DNA of 64,000 bases from Microbacterium invictum (GTDB lineage: Bacteria > Actinomycetota > Actinomycetes > Actinomycetales > Microbacteriaceae): contig NZ_CP139779.1 in assembly GCF_034421375.1 (NCBI RefSeq), forward strand, positions 2,976,001-3,040,000, written 5' to 3'. This document shows, piece after piece, positions 30,681 to 39,206 of this stretch. Position 1 is the first letter of the stretch; every line of letters starts with the position of its first letter. The notes beneath the pieces are model-generated. The model had not been told where the DNA came from and made no database searches. It worked only from the letters and a program-made list of their open reading frames with translations. The translations under genes and the position numbers were made by a program.

Positions 30681-32147
30681 TCAGCGCTCCCAGGTGTGCA
30701 CCGGTTCGTTGGTGTGCATGCCGGCGGTGTAGTCGAGCAGGGTCGCGCGCAGGGCGTCGAAGCGCTCCATGCTGCGGCGCTGGTGCATGCGCCCGATGAA
30801 CCACTCCGCGCCGGTGACACCCGTGAGGCACCGCTGCTCGATGATGCCGAGCAGGCGCTCGCGCTCGGCGGTCTCGACGCCCCACGCCTCGAGGCCCCGG
30901 TGGGCGAGGGGCAGCAGGCGCCGGAGCACGAGCTCGGTCGCCGCAACCTGGCCGACCCCGGGCCAGTAGACGCGGGCATCGATGCCGTCGCGGGCGCCGG
31001 CGTGGAAGTTCTCCTCCGCGGCACTGAACGACATCTGCGACCACAGCGGCCGCTCGTCCTCGGCGAGCGCGCGCACCAGCCCGAAGTAGAACGCGGCGTT
31101 CGCCATGATGTCGGCGACGGTGGGGCCGGCGGCGAGCAGCCGGTTCTCCACCCGCAGGTGCGGCATCTCGTCGGCGATGTCGTAGACCGGGCGGTTCCAT
31201 CGGTACACGGTGCCGTTGTGGAGCTTGAGCTCGGCCAGCGACGGCACACGCCCGGCCTCGAGCGCGGTCGCGGGATCCTCGTCGTCGACCACGGGCAGGA
31301 GCGCGGGGAAGTACCGGACGTTCTCTTCGAACAGGTCGAACACCGAGGTGATCCACCGCTCGCCGAACCACACGCGCGGGCGGACGCCCTGCGCCTTGAG
31401 CTCCTCGCTCCGGGTGTCGGTGGCCTGCTCGAACAGCGGGATGCGGGTCTCGCGCCAGAGCTCCTTGCCGAGGAGGTAGGGCGAGTTCGCCGACACCGCC
31501 AGCTGCACCCCCGCGATCACCTGCGAGGCGTTCCAGTAGGCGGCGAAGTCGTCGGGCGATGTCTGCACGTGGAACTGCGTGCTCGTGCATGCCGCTTCGG
31601 GAATGATCGAGTCGGCCGTGGTGCGGAGCTTCTCGGCACCGGTGATCGACAGGGCGATGTCTTCCCCGCGGGCGTCGAGGATCTGCTCGCTGAGGAGGGC
31701 GTACCGGGGGTTCGCGCTGAGGGTCTCGCGGGTGAGGTGGCCTTCGGCGAGGGTCGGCAGGATGCCGATCATCACCAGGTGCGCGCCCACGCTCGCCGAA
31801 CGCTCCTCGGCGCGATTGAGGCTGCGTCGAAGGCCCTCCTCGAACGTCGTCAGCCCTCCCCCGCGCAGGCGCGCCGGCGGCACGTTCATCTCGATGTTGA
31901 ACTGGCCGAGCTCGGTCTGGAACGCCGGGTCGGCGATCGCGTCGAGCGCCTCAGCGTTGCGGAGCGCGGGGTCGCCGACCTCGTCGATGAGGTTGAACTC
32001 GACCTCGAGACCCGTGAGCGGGTCGTCGGTGTCGAACCGCGACTCGCGCAGCATCTGCGCGAAGACGTCGAGGTTCTGCCGCACCTTCTCGCGGTGGCGT
32101 GTGCGGTCGGCGCGGGTGAACTCCTGCGGTGCGACATCCTCTCCCAT
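30681..32147 (-). CDS. Glutamate-cysteine ligase family protein
   Basis: The 488-residue ATP-dependent ligase matches the long actinobacterial glutamate-cysteine ligase group. It shows LTGLEVEFNLIDEVGDPALR, the substrate/metal Glu-rich TELGQFNIEMNVPPARL, AACTSTQFHVQTSPDDF, and the C-terminal RVENRLLAAGPTVADIMANA and EENFHAGARDGIDA segments. The reaction gives gamma-glutamylcysteine. Most Microbacteriaceae make mycothiol, so the product may feed ergothioneine or another gamma-glutamyl compound rather than glutathione; no glutathione synthetase is in the window. TAGAGT lies 6 nt before the ATG and no ribosome site is present, so it is probably leaderless. Confidence 0.88.
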   Translation of the reverse strand: MGEDVAPQEFTRADRTRHREKVRQNLDVFAQMLRESRFDTDDPLTGLEVEFNLIDEVGDPALRNAEALDAIADPAFQTELGQFNIEMNVPPARLRGGGLTTFEEGLRRSLNRAEERSASVGAHLVMIGILPTLAEGHLTRETLSANPRYALLSEQILDARGEDIALSITGAEKLRTTADSIIPEAACTSTQFHVQTSPDDFAAYWNASQVIAGVQLAVSANSPYLLGKELWRETRIPLFEQATDTRSEELKAQGVRPRVWFGERWITSVFDLFEENVRYFPALLPVVDDEDPATALEAGRVPSLAELKLHNGTVYRWNRPVYDIADEMPHLRVENRLLAAGPTVADIMANAAFYFGLVRALAEDERPLWSQMSFSAAEENFHAGARDGIDARVYWPGVGQVAATELVLRRLLPLAHRGLEAWGVETAERERLLGIIEQRCLTGVTGAEWFIGRMHQRRSMERFDALRATLLDYTAGMHTNEPVHTWER

Positions 32148-32208
32148 GGGGGCACTCTAGGGGCGCCGTCCGCCGGGGGCGAGGGGTTGCGGGCCCGGGC
32201 CGCGCCGG

Positions 32209-32628
32209 TCAGTCGCCCTCGACCGCGCGCGCGTCGAGCTCGCGCACCAGCGTCTTCGGCGCGGTCACGCGATACGAGGCGTCGATGAGCTCGGCGACCT
32301 CGGACCAGTCCGCGTCGGGAACGTCACCGGCAGGGACGTCGAACCCCAGCCACCCCGCCGGCCACAGGTAGGCGGGCTCGAAGAACCGCGGGTCCTGCCG
32401 CAGCGCCGGCTCGTCGACGGGATCGGGCCGGATGAGGATGGCGCGATCGTGGCGCGCCCCCACATGGTCGCCGCGCTCCGAACCGCCGAAGTAGCAGAAG
32501 GTCTTCGTGGTGAAGAAGTTCGGCCGCCCGTGCGAGATGCGTTCGGCCGCGCCGGGGAAGGCGAGGGCGATCTCGCGGATGCGCTGCAGCGCAGCATCCG
32601 CCTCATCGAACATGATCGGATGACTCAC
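32209..32628 (-). CDS. MmcQ/YjbR-family DNA-binding protein
   Basis: The ~139-residue protein shows the YjbR (CyaY-like fold) pattern: IREIALAFPGAAERISHGRP, FFTTKTFCYFGG, LIRPDPVDEPALRQDPRFFEP and the PAGWLGFDV loop. Members are small double-wing DNA-binding proteins with no firm physiological role. I chose GTG 32628 because TACCGT ends 6 nt upstream (leaderless pattern); ATG 32613 is the alternative. It is 60 bp from the glutamate-cysteine ligase gene on the same strand and divergent from the GNAT gene. Confidence 0.82.
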   Translation of the reverse strand: MSHPIMFDEADAALQRIREIALAFPGAAERISHGRPNFFTTKTFCYFGGSERGDHVGARHDRAILIRPDPVDEPALRQDPRFFEPAYLWPAGWLGFDVPAGDVPDADWSEVAELIDASYRVTAPKTLVRELDARAVEGD

Positions 32629-32673
32629 GCGCGAACGGTACCGCCCTCGCCCCGGATCGGCAATGATGGCGCC

Positions 32674-33147
32674 ATGTCGACGCCGGTGACCGTGCGCTTC
32701 GCCGCCGAGGAGGATGCCGCGACGGTGGGCGCGCTCCTCGACGACTTCAACACCGAGTTCGAGTCGGCGACCCCGGGGGCGGCGTTCTTCGCCGAGCGGT
32801 TCACCGAGCTGCTCCGGCGAGACGACGTCCTGGTCGTCCTCGCCGAGACCGCCGCGGGCGACGTGGTCGCGTTCGCGTTCCTCACGCTGCGACCGACGCC
32901 CTACTATCGGGGCCCCCTCGCCCAGCTCGAGGAGCTCTACGTGCGTCCGGCGCTCCGCGACGCCGGAATCGGCACCCGGGTCCTCACCGCGGCGATCGAC
33001 GAGGTGCGCGGCCGCGGAGCCGGCGAGATGCACATCAACGTCGACGAGATCGACCATGACACCCGTCGGTTCTACGAACGCCACGGTTTCGTGAACATCG
33101 AACCCGGCGAGGACTACCGCATGCTCTGCTACCTCCGGGAGCTCTGA
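32674..33147 (+). CDS. GNAT-family N-acetyltransferase
   Basis: The 157-residue acetyltransferase has the GNAT core: strand-rich VVAFAFLTLRPTPYYRGPLA, motif A with LEELYVRPALRDAGIGTRVL (the acetyl-CoA pyrophosphate loop) and the C-terminal RRFYERHGFVNI. The acceptor could be an amine of a small molecule or a protein; it cannot be told from sequence. CAATGAT lies about 6 nt before the ATG, and no ribosome site is present. Its final 19 bp overlap the convergent OafA-type gene. Confidence 0.88.
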   Translation: MSTPVTVRFAAEEDAATVGALLDDFNTEFESATPGAAFFAERFTELLRRDDVLVVLAETAAGDVVAFAFLTLRPTPYYRGPLAQLEELYVRPALRDAGIGTRVLTAAIDEVRGRGAGEMHINVDEIDHDTRRFYERHGFVNIEPGEDYRMLCYLREL

Positions 33148-35144
33148 CCCGCGCCCGCCCGCTCCAGGATCGGGGCGAGCTCGCGGGCGAGCGGCGGCGC
33201 GAGCTTGGCGCTGAAGGTCGCGGTGAGATGGTGGGCGTCGCGGTAGACGACGGTGTCGCCGATGATCGGCTCGCAGGTGTCCTGGCAGAAGAAGCGCGCC
33301 AGGTCGACCACCTCCGCCCCCTCGGCGGCGGCGACATCGCGCTCGATCGCGCGCACCTCCGGCCGGAGCGCCTCGTCGGCCGGCGCTCCGCACTGCGCGG
33401 TGTCGCGGAGGTGCGCCGACAGGCACACGGCCGGGGCGGAGCGCAGATCGGGGCTGTCGGCGAGGACGACCACGGGAGCATCGATCGCGCCGAGCGTGCC
33501 GCTCAGTCCCTCGCCCCAGGCGTCCGCGCCGACGTTGTCGGCCGCCGCAGCGTAGTTGGCGAGGATCACCAGCTCCGGCGGATCGTCGCGAAGGGTCTCG
33601 AGCACCTTCGCCCGCCACCGGTCGCAGGAGACGTACGGCACGCCATCGCGCTCCTGCGCCATCTCGAGCGATCGGCAGGAGGCCTTGGTGAAGACCTGGA
33701 CGGCGTATCCCTTCGCCTCGGCCGCACCGGCGACCGCCGGGAACCAGCTCGCCGCATGCGAGTCGCCGTAGAGCACGATGCGGGGGGCGTCGGCGTCGCC
33801 GTAGACGCACCCCTTCGCCTCGGCCGAGTGGTAGTCGTCGACGCAGTCATCGGCGTAGATCACCGGTTCGTCCTCGCCCACCTCGCGCAGGTCGGGGGTG
33901 ACGTTGGCAGGGACGAAGGACGTCGCCGCGGGCGGGGCGGTGACGGCGGATGACGCCCGCTCGGCCGTCCGCAGGGGCTCGGCGGCCGCCGCGACGCCCG
34001 CTGCGGAGGCCACGAGGATGCACGCCGCCGACCCGGCGAGCGCCGCGAGGAGCGTGCGCCGCGGTCGCGCGGCGACCAGCCACGGGGCACGTCGCACCGG
34101 GTCTTCGACGAGACGGTGCAGCACCCACGCCACCGGCACGCAGAGTGCCACGATCCCGAGAGCCACCCCGAGCGGGAGCGGCGAGGTGAACCCCGACGCC
34201 GCCTGCGGCACCACGAGCGCCGGCCAGTGCACGAGGTACAGCGAGTACGAGATCGCCCCGATGAAGAGCATGCCGCGGGTCGAGAGGGCGGCTGTCGGCG
34301 CCCACCGCGCGCGCGTGGAGCCGGCGACGATCACCAGCATCGTCGCCGCCACGGGGAGCGCCGCCGCGACCCCGGGGAACACCGTGTCACCGTCGAAGAG
34401 CACGATCGCGGCGACGATCCCCGCGAGCCCGACCCATCCGGCGACCGGGGCGAGGCGGGCCGGCAGCCGGATGCCACGGCTCACCGCGACGGCGAGGAGC
34501 CCGCCCGCACCGAGCTCCCACGCCCGGGTGGGAAGGGAGAAGAACGCCCACGGCTGATCGGTGAAGGTCACAAGCGCGCCCGCGACGAACGACGCCGCGA
34601 CGAGGCCGCCGAGGAGGACGATCAGCGCGCGCCGCGTGCGGGCGAACCCGGCCGCGACGGCGAAGACGAGCGGCCACACGAGGTAGAACTGCTCCTCGAT
34701 GCCGAGCGACCAGTAGTGCTGGAACAGCGAGGGCGTCTGCTCGGCGAGGTAGTCGGTGCCCTCCACCGCGAAGAGGTAGTTCGGGACGTACAGGGCGGTG
34801 GCCACCGCATCCTTCCACACCTCCGCCACAAGAAGCGGCGGGTACCAGATCAGCGCCGCGACGACGGAGGCGGCGAGGACCACGAAGGCCGCCGGCAGGA
34901 TGCGCCGCGCGCGCCGGGCGTAGAAGCGGGCGAACTTCACCCGGCCCTCGCGGTCGAGCTCTGCCAGCAGATGGGTGGTGATGAGGAAGCCGGAGATGAC
35001 GAAGAACACGTCGACCCCGACGAAACCGCCCGGCAGAAAGGGCACCCCCGCGTGGTACAGCACCACCGCGCCGACGGCGACGGCGCGCAGGCCCTGGATG
35101 TCGCCGCGGAAGCCCGCGGGCGGCGCCGCGTCGGGGGCTGTCAC
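33129..35144 (-). CDS. OafA/YrhL-type membrane acyltransferase with C-terminal SGNH domain
   Basis: The 671-residue protein begins with an acyltransferase-3 domain of about ten membrane helices (DIQGLRAVAVGAVVLYHAGV, the VFFVISGFLI helix, FYARRARRILPA, FQHYWSLGIEEQFYLVWPL). An outward-facing SGNH domain follows: GDSHAASWF near residue 460, and DAHHLT near the end giving the Asp/His pair. Such fusions O-acetylate envelope glycans such as peptidoglycan, teichoic acid or capsule, passing the acetyl group from membrane to SGNH domain. The GTG at 35144 has TAGACT 7 nt upstream; the longer frame is discarded. It may work with the nearby lysozyme-like and SGNH genes on the cell wall. Confidence 0.92.
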   Translation of the reverse strand: MTAPDAAPPAGFRGDIQGLRAVAVGAVVLYHAGVPFLPGGFVGVDVFFVISGFLITTHLLAELDREGRVKFARFYARRARRILPAAFVVLAASVVAALIWYPPLLVAEVWKDAVATALYVPNYLFAVEGTDYLAEQTPSLFQHYWSLGIEEQFYLVWPLVFAVAAGFARTRRALIVLLGGLVAASFVAGALVTFTDQPWAFFSLPTRAWELGAGGLLAVAVSRGIRLPARLAPVAGWVGLAGIVAAIVLFDGDTVFPGVAAALPVAATMLVIVAGSTRARWAPTAALSTRGMLFIGAISYSLYLVHWPALVVPQAASGFTSPLPLGVALGIVALCVPVAWVLHRLVEDPVRRAPWLVAARPRRTLLAALAGSAACILVASAAGVAAAAEPLRTAERASSAVTAPPAATSFVPANVTPDLREVGEDEPVIYADDCVDDYHSAEAKGCVYGDADAPRIVLYGDSHAASWFPAVAGAAEAKGYAVQVFTKASCRSLEMAQERDGVPYVSCDRWRAKVLETLRDDPPELVILANYAAAADNVGADAWGEGLSGTLGAIDAPVVVLADSPDLRSAPAVCLSAHLRDTAQCGAPADEALRPEVRAIERDVAAAEGAEVVDLARFFCQDTCEPIIGDTVVYRDAHHLTATFSAKLAPPLARELAPILERAGAGQSSRR

Positions 35145-35226
35145 GCGGCGCAGTCTAGGTGGTCGAGGAGAACGGGCGGCGAACAGGACCACCCCGGGGG
35201 TGGGACTCAGGAACGGGTGCCACCAT

Positions 35227-35787
35227 GTGCGGGTGCGCTCCTCTGCGGCATCCCGGATCCAGACCGTGCTCGCCGGTCTCGTGACGATCGCCGTGGTCGG
35301 GGTGATCGCCGTCGTGGTGCTGTTCTCGCCCCGCGAGAGCGCGCCCGAGTGCCGCACCTGGACGGCCGAGCAGCGCGAGAACGCCGCCACGATCATCCGC
35401 GCCGGCCAGGATCTCGGCCTCTCGGAGCGCGACCAGACCATCGCCGTGATGACCGCGATGGGCGAGTCGTCGCTGCGGAACCTCGACTACGGCGACTGGG
35501 AGACGAGCGGGGTGCGAAACCCCGACGGGAGCCCGACGACCTCGATCGGCCTCTTCCAGCAGCAGGACGAGTGGGGCACGCGCGAGGCGCGCATGGACCC
35601 GTACACCGCCGCGACGATGTTCTACCGCGCGATGCTCGCCGAGGTGCCCGAGCCCGAGCGGCTCAGCATGGAGCCGACGCTCGTCGCGCACCGGACGCAG
35701 ATCAACGCCCAGCCCGATCACTACGCCCCCTTCTGGCCGGCGGCGGAGGCCCTGGTCGCGGATCCGAGCGGCTCAGGAGGCTGCTGA
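35227..35787 (+). CDS. Membrane-anchored lysozyme-like (lytic transglycosylase-fold) protein
   Basis: The ~186-residue protein has an N-terminal membrane anchor (SRIQTVLAGLVTIAVVGVIA) and an extracytoplasmic domain. AVMTAMGESSLRNLDYGDWE resembles the catalytic-Glu helix of goose-type lysozymes and lytic transglycosylases, and TSIGLFQQQDEWG is the conserved G-L-F-Q-x motif that follows it. This N-terminal module often precedes NlpC/P60 or M23 domains in actinobacteria; here it stands alone. Start GTG 35227 is one of two close GTGs (the other at 35233). It converges with, and overlaps by 15 bp, the SGNH gene. Confidence 0.72.
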   Translation: MRVRSSAASRIQTVLAGLVTIAVVGVIAVVVLFSPRESAPECRTWTAEQRENAATIIRAGQDLGLSERDQTIAVMTAMGESSLRNLDYGDWETSGVRNPDGSPTTSIGLFQQQDEWGTREARMDPYTAATMFYRAMLAEVPEPERLSMEPTLVAHRTQINAQPDHYAPFWPAAEALVADPSGSGGC

Positions 35788-36648
35788 CGGCGCCGTCGCG
35801 GCGGGGTCGCTCACGCCCAGGCCGGCGAGCGCTCGCGCGAAGATTCCGGTGAGGGCGTCGTGCCCCGCGGGCGAGAAGTGACGGTCGTCGACGAGGAACT
35901 GCTGCAGGCGGGATGACGCGACCCAGCCGGTCGTGTCGACGAAAGCGACGTGGCGCGCGGCGGCGACGTCGGCGAGCGTCTCGCTCACCGCGCGCCGCTG
36001 CGGCGCCCAGGCGTCGACCTGCACCAGCGGCCCCACGACGACGAGGGTGGCATCGGGGTAGGCGGCGCCGAGCTGGTCGAGCGAGGCCTCGGCGGCGGCA
36101 CGCACGTGGTCGATCGGGAAGGTCTGATCGTTGCCGCCTGACTGGACGATGATGAGTGCGGGGTCGGCGGGCGGCTGCCACAGCCCCGCGGCGAGGGCAT
36201 CTCGGATGCCCGGGTGAGCAGGCGTCGTCCCCGAGGCGGGCGGCGCTGCGACGAATCCGATCCCGCCACGGGCGGAGAGGGTCACGTCGTAGCCGAGTTC
36301 GGCGGGGGCACGCGCGACCCAGGACGCGTCGGCAGCGGCCTGCGAGTCGCCGATCACCCAGGCGGCGGGCGGCGGGGGCGGTGGGGCTGGTGCGGGGACG
36401 GCGGGTCCGTCAGGGAAGACCGGTGTGGGCAGGAGGGGCGTCGCGGCGGGGGCCGGAGCGGCCTCGGCGGTGGCGGCCTCGGCGTTGTCTGATGCGGGCG
36501 GGGCTGCGGCCCGCGCCACGCCGTTCAAGGGCCCGAGGGTGAGGGCGAGCCATCCGAACGTCAGCGCCGCGATGAACAGGATGCCGCCGAGCACCGTCCC
36601 CACACGGCGCAGGCGAGCGCGCCGTCGACGTCGTGCCCGCTCCCCCAC
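35773..36648 (-). CDS. Secreted/membrane-anchored SGNH hydrolase-like protein
   Basis: A basic N-terminus and one hydrophobic helix (VGTVLGGILFIAALTFGWLA) are followed by an Ala/Pro-rich stalk (~50-95) that leads to an SGNH domain. The nucleophile motif is AWVIGDSQAAADA (GDSQ rather than GDSL), then ARGGIGF, QSGGND and the Asp-x-x-His in DDRHFSPAGHD. The 291 residues are therefore an outward-facing esterase or acyltransferase, similar to the SGNH domain of OafA fusions. TAGCCT lies 6 nt before the GTG (leaderless). Its position two genes from the OafA-SGNH acyltransferase suggests cell-wall O-acetyl turnover; this is inferred. Confidence 0.83.
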   Translation of the reverse strand: MGERARRRRRARLRRVGTVLGGILFIAALTFGWLALTLGPLNGVARAAAPPASDNAEAATAEAAPAPAATPLLPTPVFPDGPAVPAPAPPPPPPAAWVIGDSQAAADASWVARAPAELGYDVTLSARGGIGFVAAPPASGTTPAHPGIRDALAAGLWQPPADPALIIVQSGGNDQTFPIDHVRAAAEASLDQLGAAYPDATLVVVGPLVQVDAWAPQRRAVSETLADVAAARHVAFVDTTGWVASSRLQQFLVDDRHFSPAGHDALTGIFARALAGLGVSDPAATAPSAAS

Positions 36649-36709
36649 CCGGCCAGGCTAGGCAAACGCACCAGATCCGCGGAGGAGACATGCAGGAGCG
36701 GCTGGTTTT

Positions 36710-37606
36710 GTGTTCCCTATGGATTCACGCGTCGCCTTGGTCACCGGAGCATCCTCGGGAATCGGAGAGGCCACCGTCCTCGAACTGATCCGCCGCGGTT
36801 TCGTCGTCTACGCGGGGGCGCGGCGGGTGGAGCGGATGGCGCACCTCGCCGACCGCGGTGCCCGGGTCATCCACCTCGACGTCACCGACGACGCGTCGAT
36901 GGCGGCCGCCGTCACCGGCATCCTGAATGATCAGGGTCGTATCGACGTGCTCGTCAACAACGCCGGATACGGGTCGTACGGCGCTGTCGAAGACGTGCCG
37001 ATCGACGAGGCACGCCGCCAGTTCGAGGTGAACATCTTCGGGCTCGCCCGGCTCACCCAGCTGGTGCTGCCGACGATGCGACGGCAGCGGCGCGGCACGA
37101 TCGTCAACATCTCCTCGATCGGCGGCCGCATCTACGAGCCGCTAGGGGCCTGGTACCACGCCACGAAGTACGCCGTCGAGGGGCTCAGCAACTCGCTGCG
37201 CGTCGAGCTCGCGCCCCACGGGGTGCGGGTGGTGCTCATCCGGCCCGGCGCGATCCGTACCGAGTGGAACGAGATCTCGCGGCGGAGCGCTCTGGAGGTC
37301 TCGGGCGAGACCGCGTACGGCGCGCAGGCACATGCACTCGTGCGGGCGCTGACCGCAGCCGACACCGAGTCGGCGGCGCCCGGACCGCAGGTGGTCGCGG
37401 ATGCGATCGGACAGGCCGTGGATGCTGCGAAGCCGCGGATCCGCTACACCGTGCCGCTCGCGGCGAAGGCGATCGTGTTCGCCCGGTGGCTGCTGCCCGA
37501 CCGGGTGTTCGACGCCGCGGTGCAGCGCGTGTTCGGCGTCACCGCCGCCGATCGGCTGGCCGCGGAGGAGTCGGCCGCCGGCGCGCGGGTGGAAAGCGTG
37601 GGTTGA
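36710..37606 (+). CDS. SDR-family oxidoreductase
   Basis: The classical-type short-chain dehydrogenase of 298 residues has the nucleotide-binding TGASSGIGEA, LDVTDD, NNAGYGSYG, the catalytic Ser in VNISSIGGR and the Y-x-x-x-K in WYHATKYAVEG. The C-terminal ~70 residues resemble the longer classical members that act on steroids, retinoids or lipids. GTG 36710 has AGGAG 11 nt upstream; ATG 36719 is the alternative. A short out-of-frame ORF with a strong GGAGGAG site overlaps the start. It is monocistronic and precedes the FAH operon on the same strand, but a separate promoter follows it. Confidence 0.88.
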   Translation: MFPMDSRVALVTGASSGIGEATVLELIRRGFVVYAGARRVERMAHLADRGARVIHLDVTDDASMAAAVTGILNDQGRIDVLVNNAGYGSYGAVEDVPIDEARRQFEVNIFGLARLTQLVLPTMRRQRRGTIVNISSIGGRIYEPLGAWYHATKYAVEGLSNSLRVELAPHGVRVVLIRPGAIRTEWNEISRRSALEVSGETAYGAQAHALVRALTAADTESAAPGPQVVADAIGQAVDAAKPRIRYTVPLAAKAIVFARWLLPDRVFDAAVQRVFGVTAADRLAAEESAAGARVESVG

Positions 37607-37620
37607 CGCGGGCCCGCGTC

Positions 37621-37668
37621 ATTCCGATATTTGGAAACTGGTATCGGAGAATGGAATAGCCCTACACT
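37621..37668 (+). promoter_or_regulatory. IclR-type operator and leaderless promoter of the FAH-SDR operon
   Basis: TCCGATA (37623-37629) and TATCGGA (37642-37648) form a perfect 7-bp-arm dyad with a 12-bp spacer. Within it lies TTCC-N7-GGAA (37622-37636), a form seen at IclR sites. A TACACT -10 box at 37663-37668 ends 6 nt before the ATG at 37675. The dyad covers the -35 region, suited to either repression or activation. Confidence 0.55.
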
Positions 37669-37674
37669 CGAGCC

Positions 37675-38535
37675 ATGAAGCTCGCGCGACTCGGTCCCGT
37701 CGGTTCGGAGAGGCCGGTCGTCTTCGTCCGCGACGAGGAGTACGTCGATGTCTCCGATGTGACGGCGGATGTCGACGAGCGCTTCTTCGCGGGCGACGGC
37801 ATCGCCCGCCTGCGGCCCGTCGTGGCGGATCGTGTCTCGCGCGGCGCGGTGCACCGTCTCGCGGGTGAGCGCATCGGCGCACCGTTCGCGCGGCCCCACC
37901 AGATCATCTGCGTCGGACTGAACTTCTCCGACCACGCCGCCGAGACCGGCCAGGCGGTTCCCGCCGAGCCCATCCTCTTCACCAAGTCGCCGAACACCCT
38001 CGTCGGACCGAACGACGACGTGCGGATGCCGCGGGGCGGCGAGAAGCTCGACTGGGAGGTCGAGCTCGGCATCGTCATCGGCACCCGTGCCAGCTACCTC
38101 GCCAGCCCCGAGGACGCACGCCGGCACATCGCCGGGTTCACCGTCGTCAACGACGTCAGCGAGCGGGCGTTCCAGATGGAGCGCGGCGGCCAGTGGCTGA
38201 AGGGCAAATCGGCCGAGACCTTCAACCCCGCCGGTCCGTGGCTCGTCACGCCGGACGAGATCCCCGACGTCCGGAGCCTCGGCATGCGCCTGGACGTCAA
38301 CGGCACGCGTCGTCAGGACGGGTCGACCGCGACGATGATCTTCGATCCGTTCTTCCTCGTGCACTACATCAGCCAGTTCCTCGTGCTCGAGCCCGGCGAC
38401 CTCATCAACACCGGCACCCCGCCCGGGGTGGGCATGGGCCACACGCCACCGGTGTGGCTGCGCCCGGGAGACGTGATGGACGTCGCGATCGACCGGCTCG
38501 GCGCGCAGCGCCAGACCGTGGTGGGTCCGCGATGA
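37675..38535 (+). CDS. Fumarylacetoacetate hydrolase (FAH) family protein
   Basis: The 286-residue enzyme has the FAH fold and its metal-site signature: ICVGLNFSDHAAETGQAVP, then LFTKSPNTLVGPND, the E-x-E in LDWEVELGIVIG with the later VNDVSERAFQ, and the C-terminal INTGTPPGVGMG. Family members hydrolyse C-C bonds of 2,4-diketo acids or isomerise homoprotocatechuate products. Translation overlap (ATGA) with an SDR gene makes 2,4-diketo-3-deoxy sugar-acid hydrolysis a strong candidate, as in the L-fucose and L-rhamnose oxidative routes. The ATG is leaderless behind TACACT, under an IclR-like dyad. Homogentisate or other aromatic pathways are less likely because no such genes are near. Confidence 0.9.
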   Translation: MKLARLGPVGSERPVVFVRDEEYVDVSDVTADVDERFFAGDGIARLRPVVADRVSRGAVHRLAGERIGAPFARPHQIICVGLNFSDHAAETGQAVPAEPILFTKSPNTLVGPNDDVRMPRGGEKLDWEVELGIVIGTRASYLASPEDARRHIAGFTVVNDVSERAFQMERGGQWLKGKSAETFNPAGPWLVTPDEIPDVRSLGMRLDVNGTRRQDGSTATMIFDPFFLVHYISQFLVLEPGDLINTGTPPGVGMGHTPPVWLRPGDVMDVAIDRLGAQRQTVVGPR

Positions 38536-39206
38536 GACGCGCCGTGGTCACCGGCGCGGCGCAGGGTCTGGGAGCCGCGACCGCGGAGAGGCTGAGCGGC
38601 GACGGCGTCGAGGTCATCCGGGTCGACCGCGCCGGCGACGTCGACGAGCGCGTGGATGTCACCGACGAGGCCGCCGTCGCCGACCTCGCGCGACGGATCG
38701 GCGCCGTCGACATCCTCATCAATTCCGCCGGGATCGTGGGACCGAACCTCCCCCTCGTGGAGACGGCACTCGGCGCGTGGCGGGCGACCTTCGAGGTCAA
38801 CGTCCTCGGGGTCGTGTCGATGATGCGCGCCTTCGTCCCCGGCATGGTGTCGGGCGGCTGGGGCCGCGTGGTGAACTTCGCGAGCATGGCGGGGAAGGAC
38901 GGCAACCCGAATCTCGCCGCGTACTCGGCATCCAAGGCCGCTGTGATCGCCCTGACGAAGTCGGCGGGGAAGGAGCTCGCGACCACCGGCGTCCTCGTCA
39001 ATGCCATCGCCCCCGCGGTCATCGCCACGCCGATGAACGCCACGACCGCCCCCGACGTCCTCGCCCACATCACCAGCCTCATCCCGATGAAGCGCGTCGG
39101 CGAGCCGCAGGAGGTCGCCGAACTCGTGGCGTGGCTCGCATCCGACCGGGTGAGCTTCTCGACCGGCGCCGTCTACGACATCAGCGGCGGCCGTGCCGTC
39201 TACTGA
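38532..39206 (+). CDS. SDR-family dehydrogenase, partner of the FAH hydrolase
   Basis: The 224-residue classical SDR has TGAAQGLGAAT for NAD binding, INSAGIVGPN, the catalytic Ser in NFASMAGKDGN and Y-x-x-x-K in AYSASKAAVIA, with the usual C-terminal SGGRAVY. The ATG overlaps the FAH stop by 4 bp. In the known L-fuconate and L-rhamnonate routes an SDR oxidises the 2-keto-3-deoxy acid at C4 to the substrate of the FAH hydrolase, so this order of genes fits that chemistry; the actual sugar is not shown by the sequence. It converges with iclR and overlaps it by 7 bp. Confidence 0.9.
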   Translation: MRRAVVTGAAQGLGAATAERLSGDGVEVIRVDRAGDVDERVDVTDEAAVADLARRIGAVDILINSAGIVGPNLPLVETALGAWRATFEVNVLGVVSMMRAFVPGMVSGGWGRVVNFASMAGKDGNPNLAAYSASKAAVIALTKSAGKELATTGVLVNAIAPAVIATPMNATTAPDVLAHITSLIPMKRVGEPQEVAELVAWLASDRVSFSTGAVYDISGGRAVY

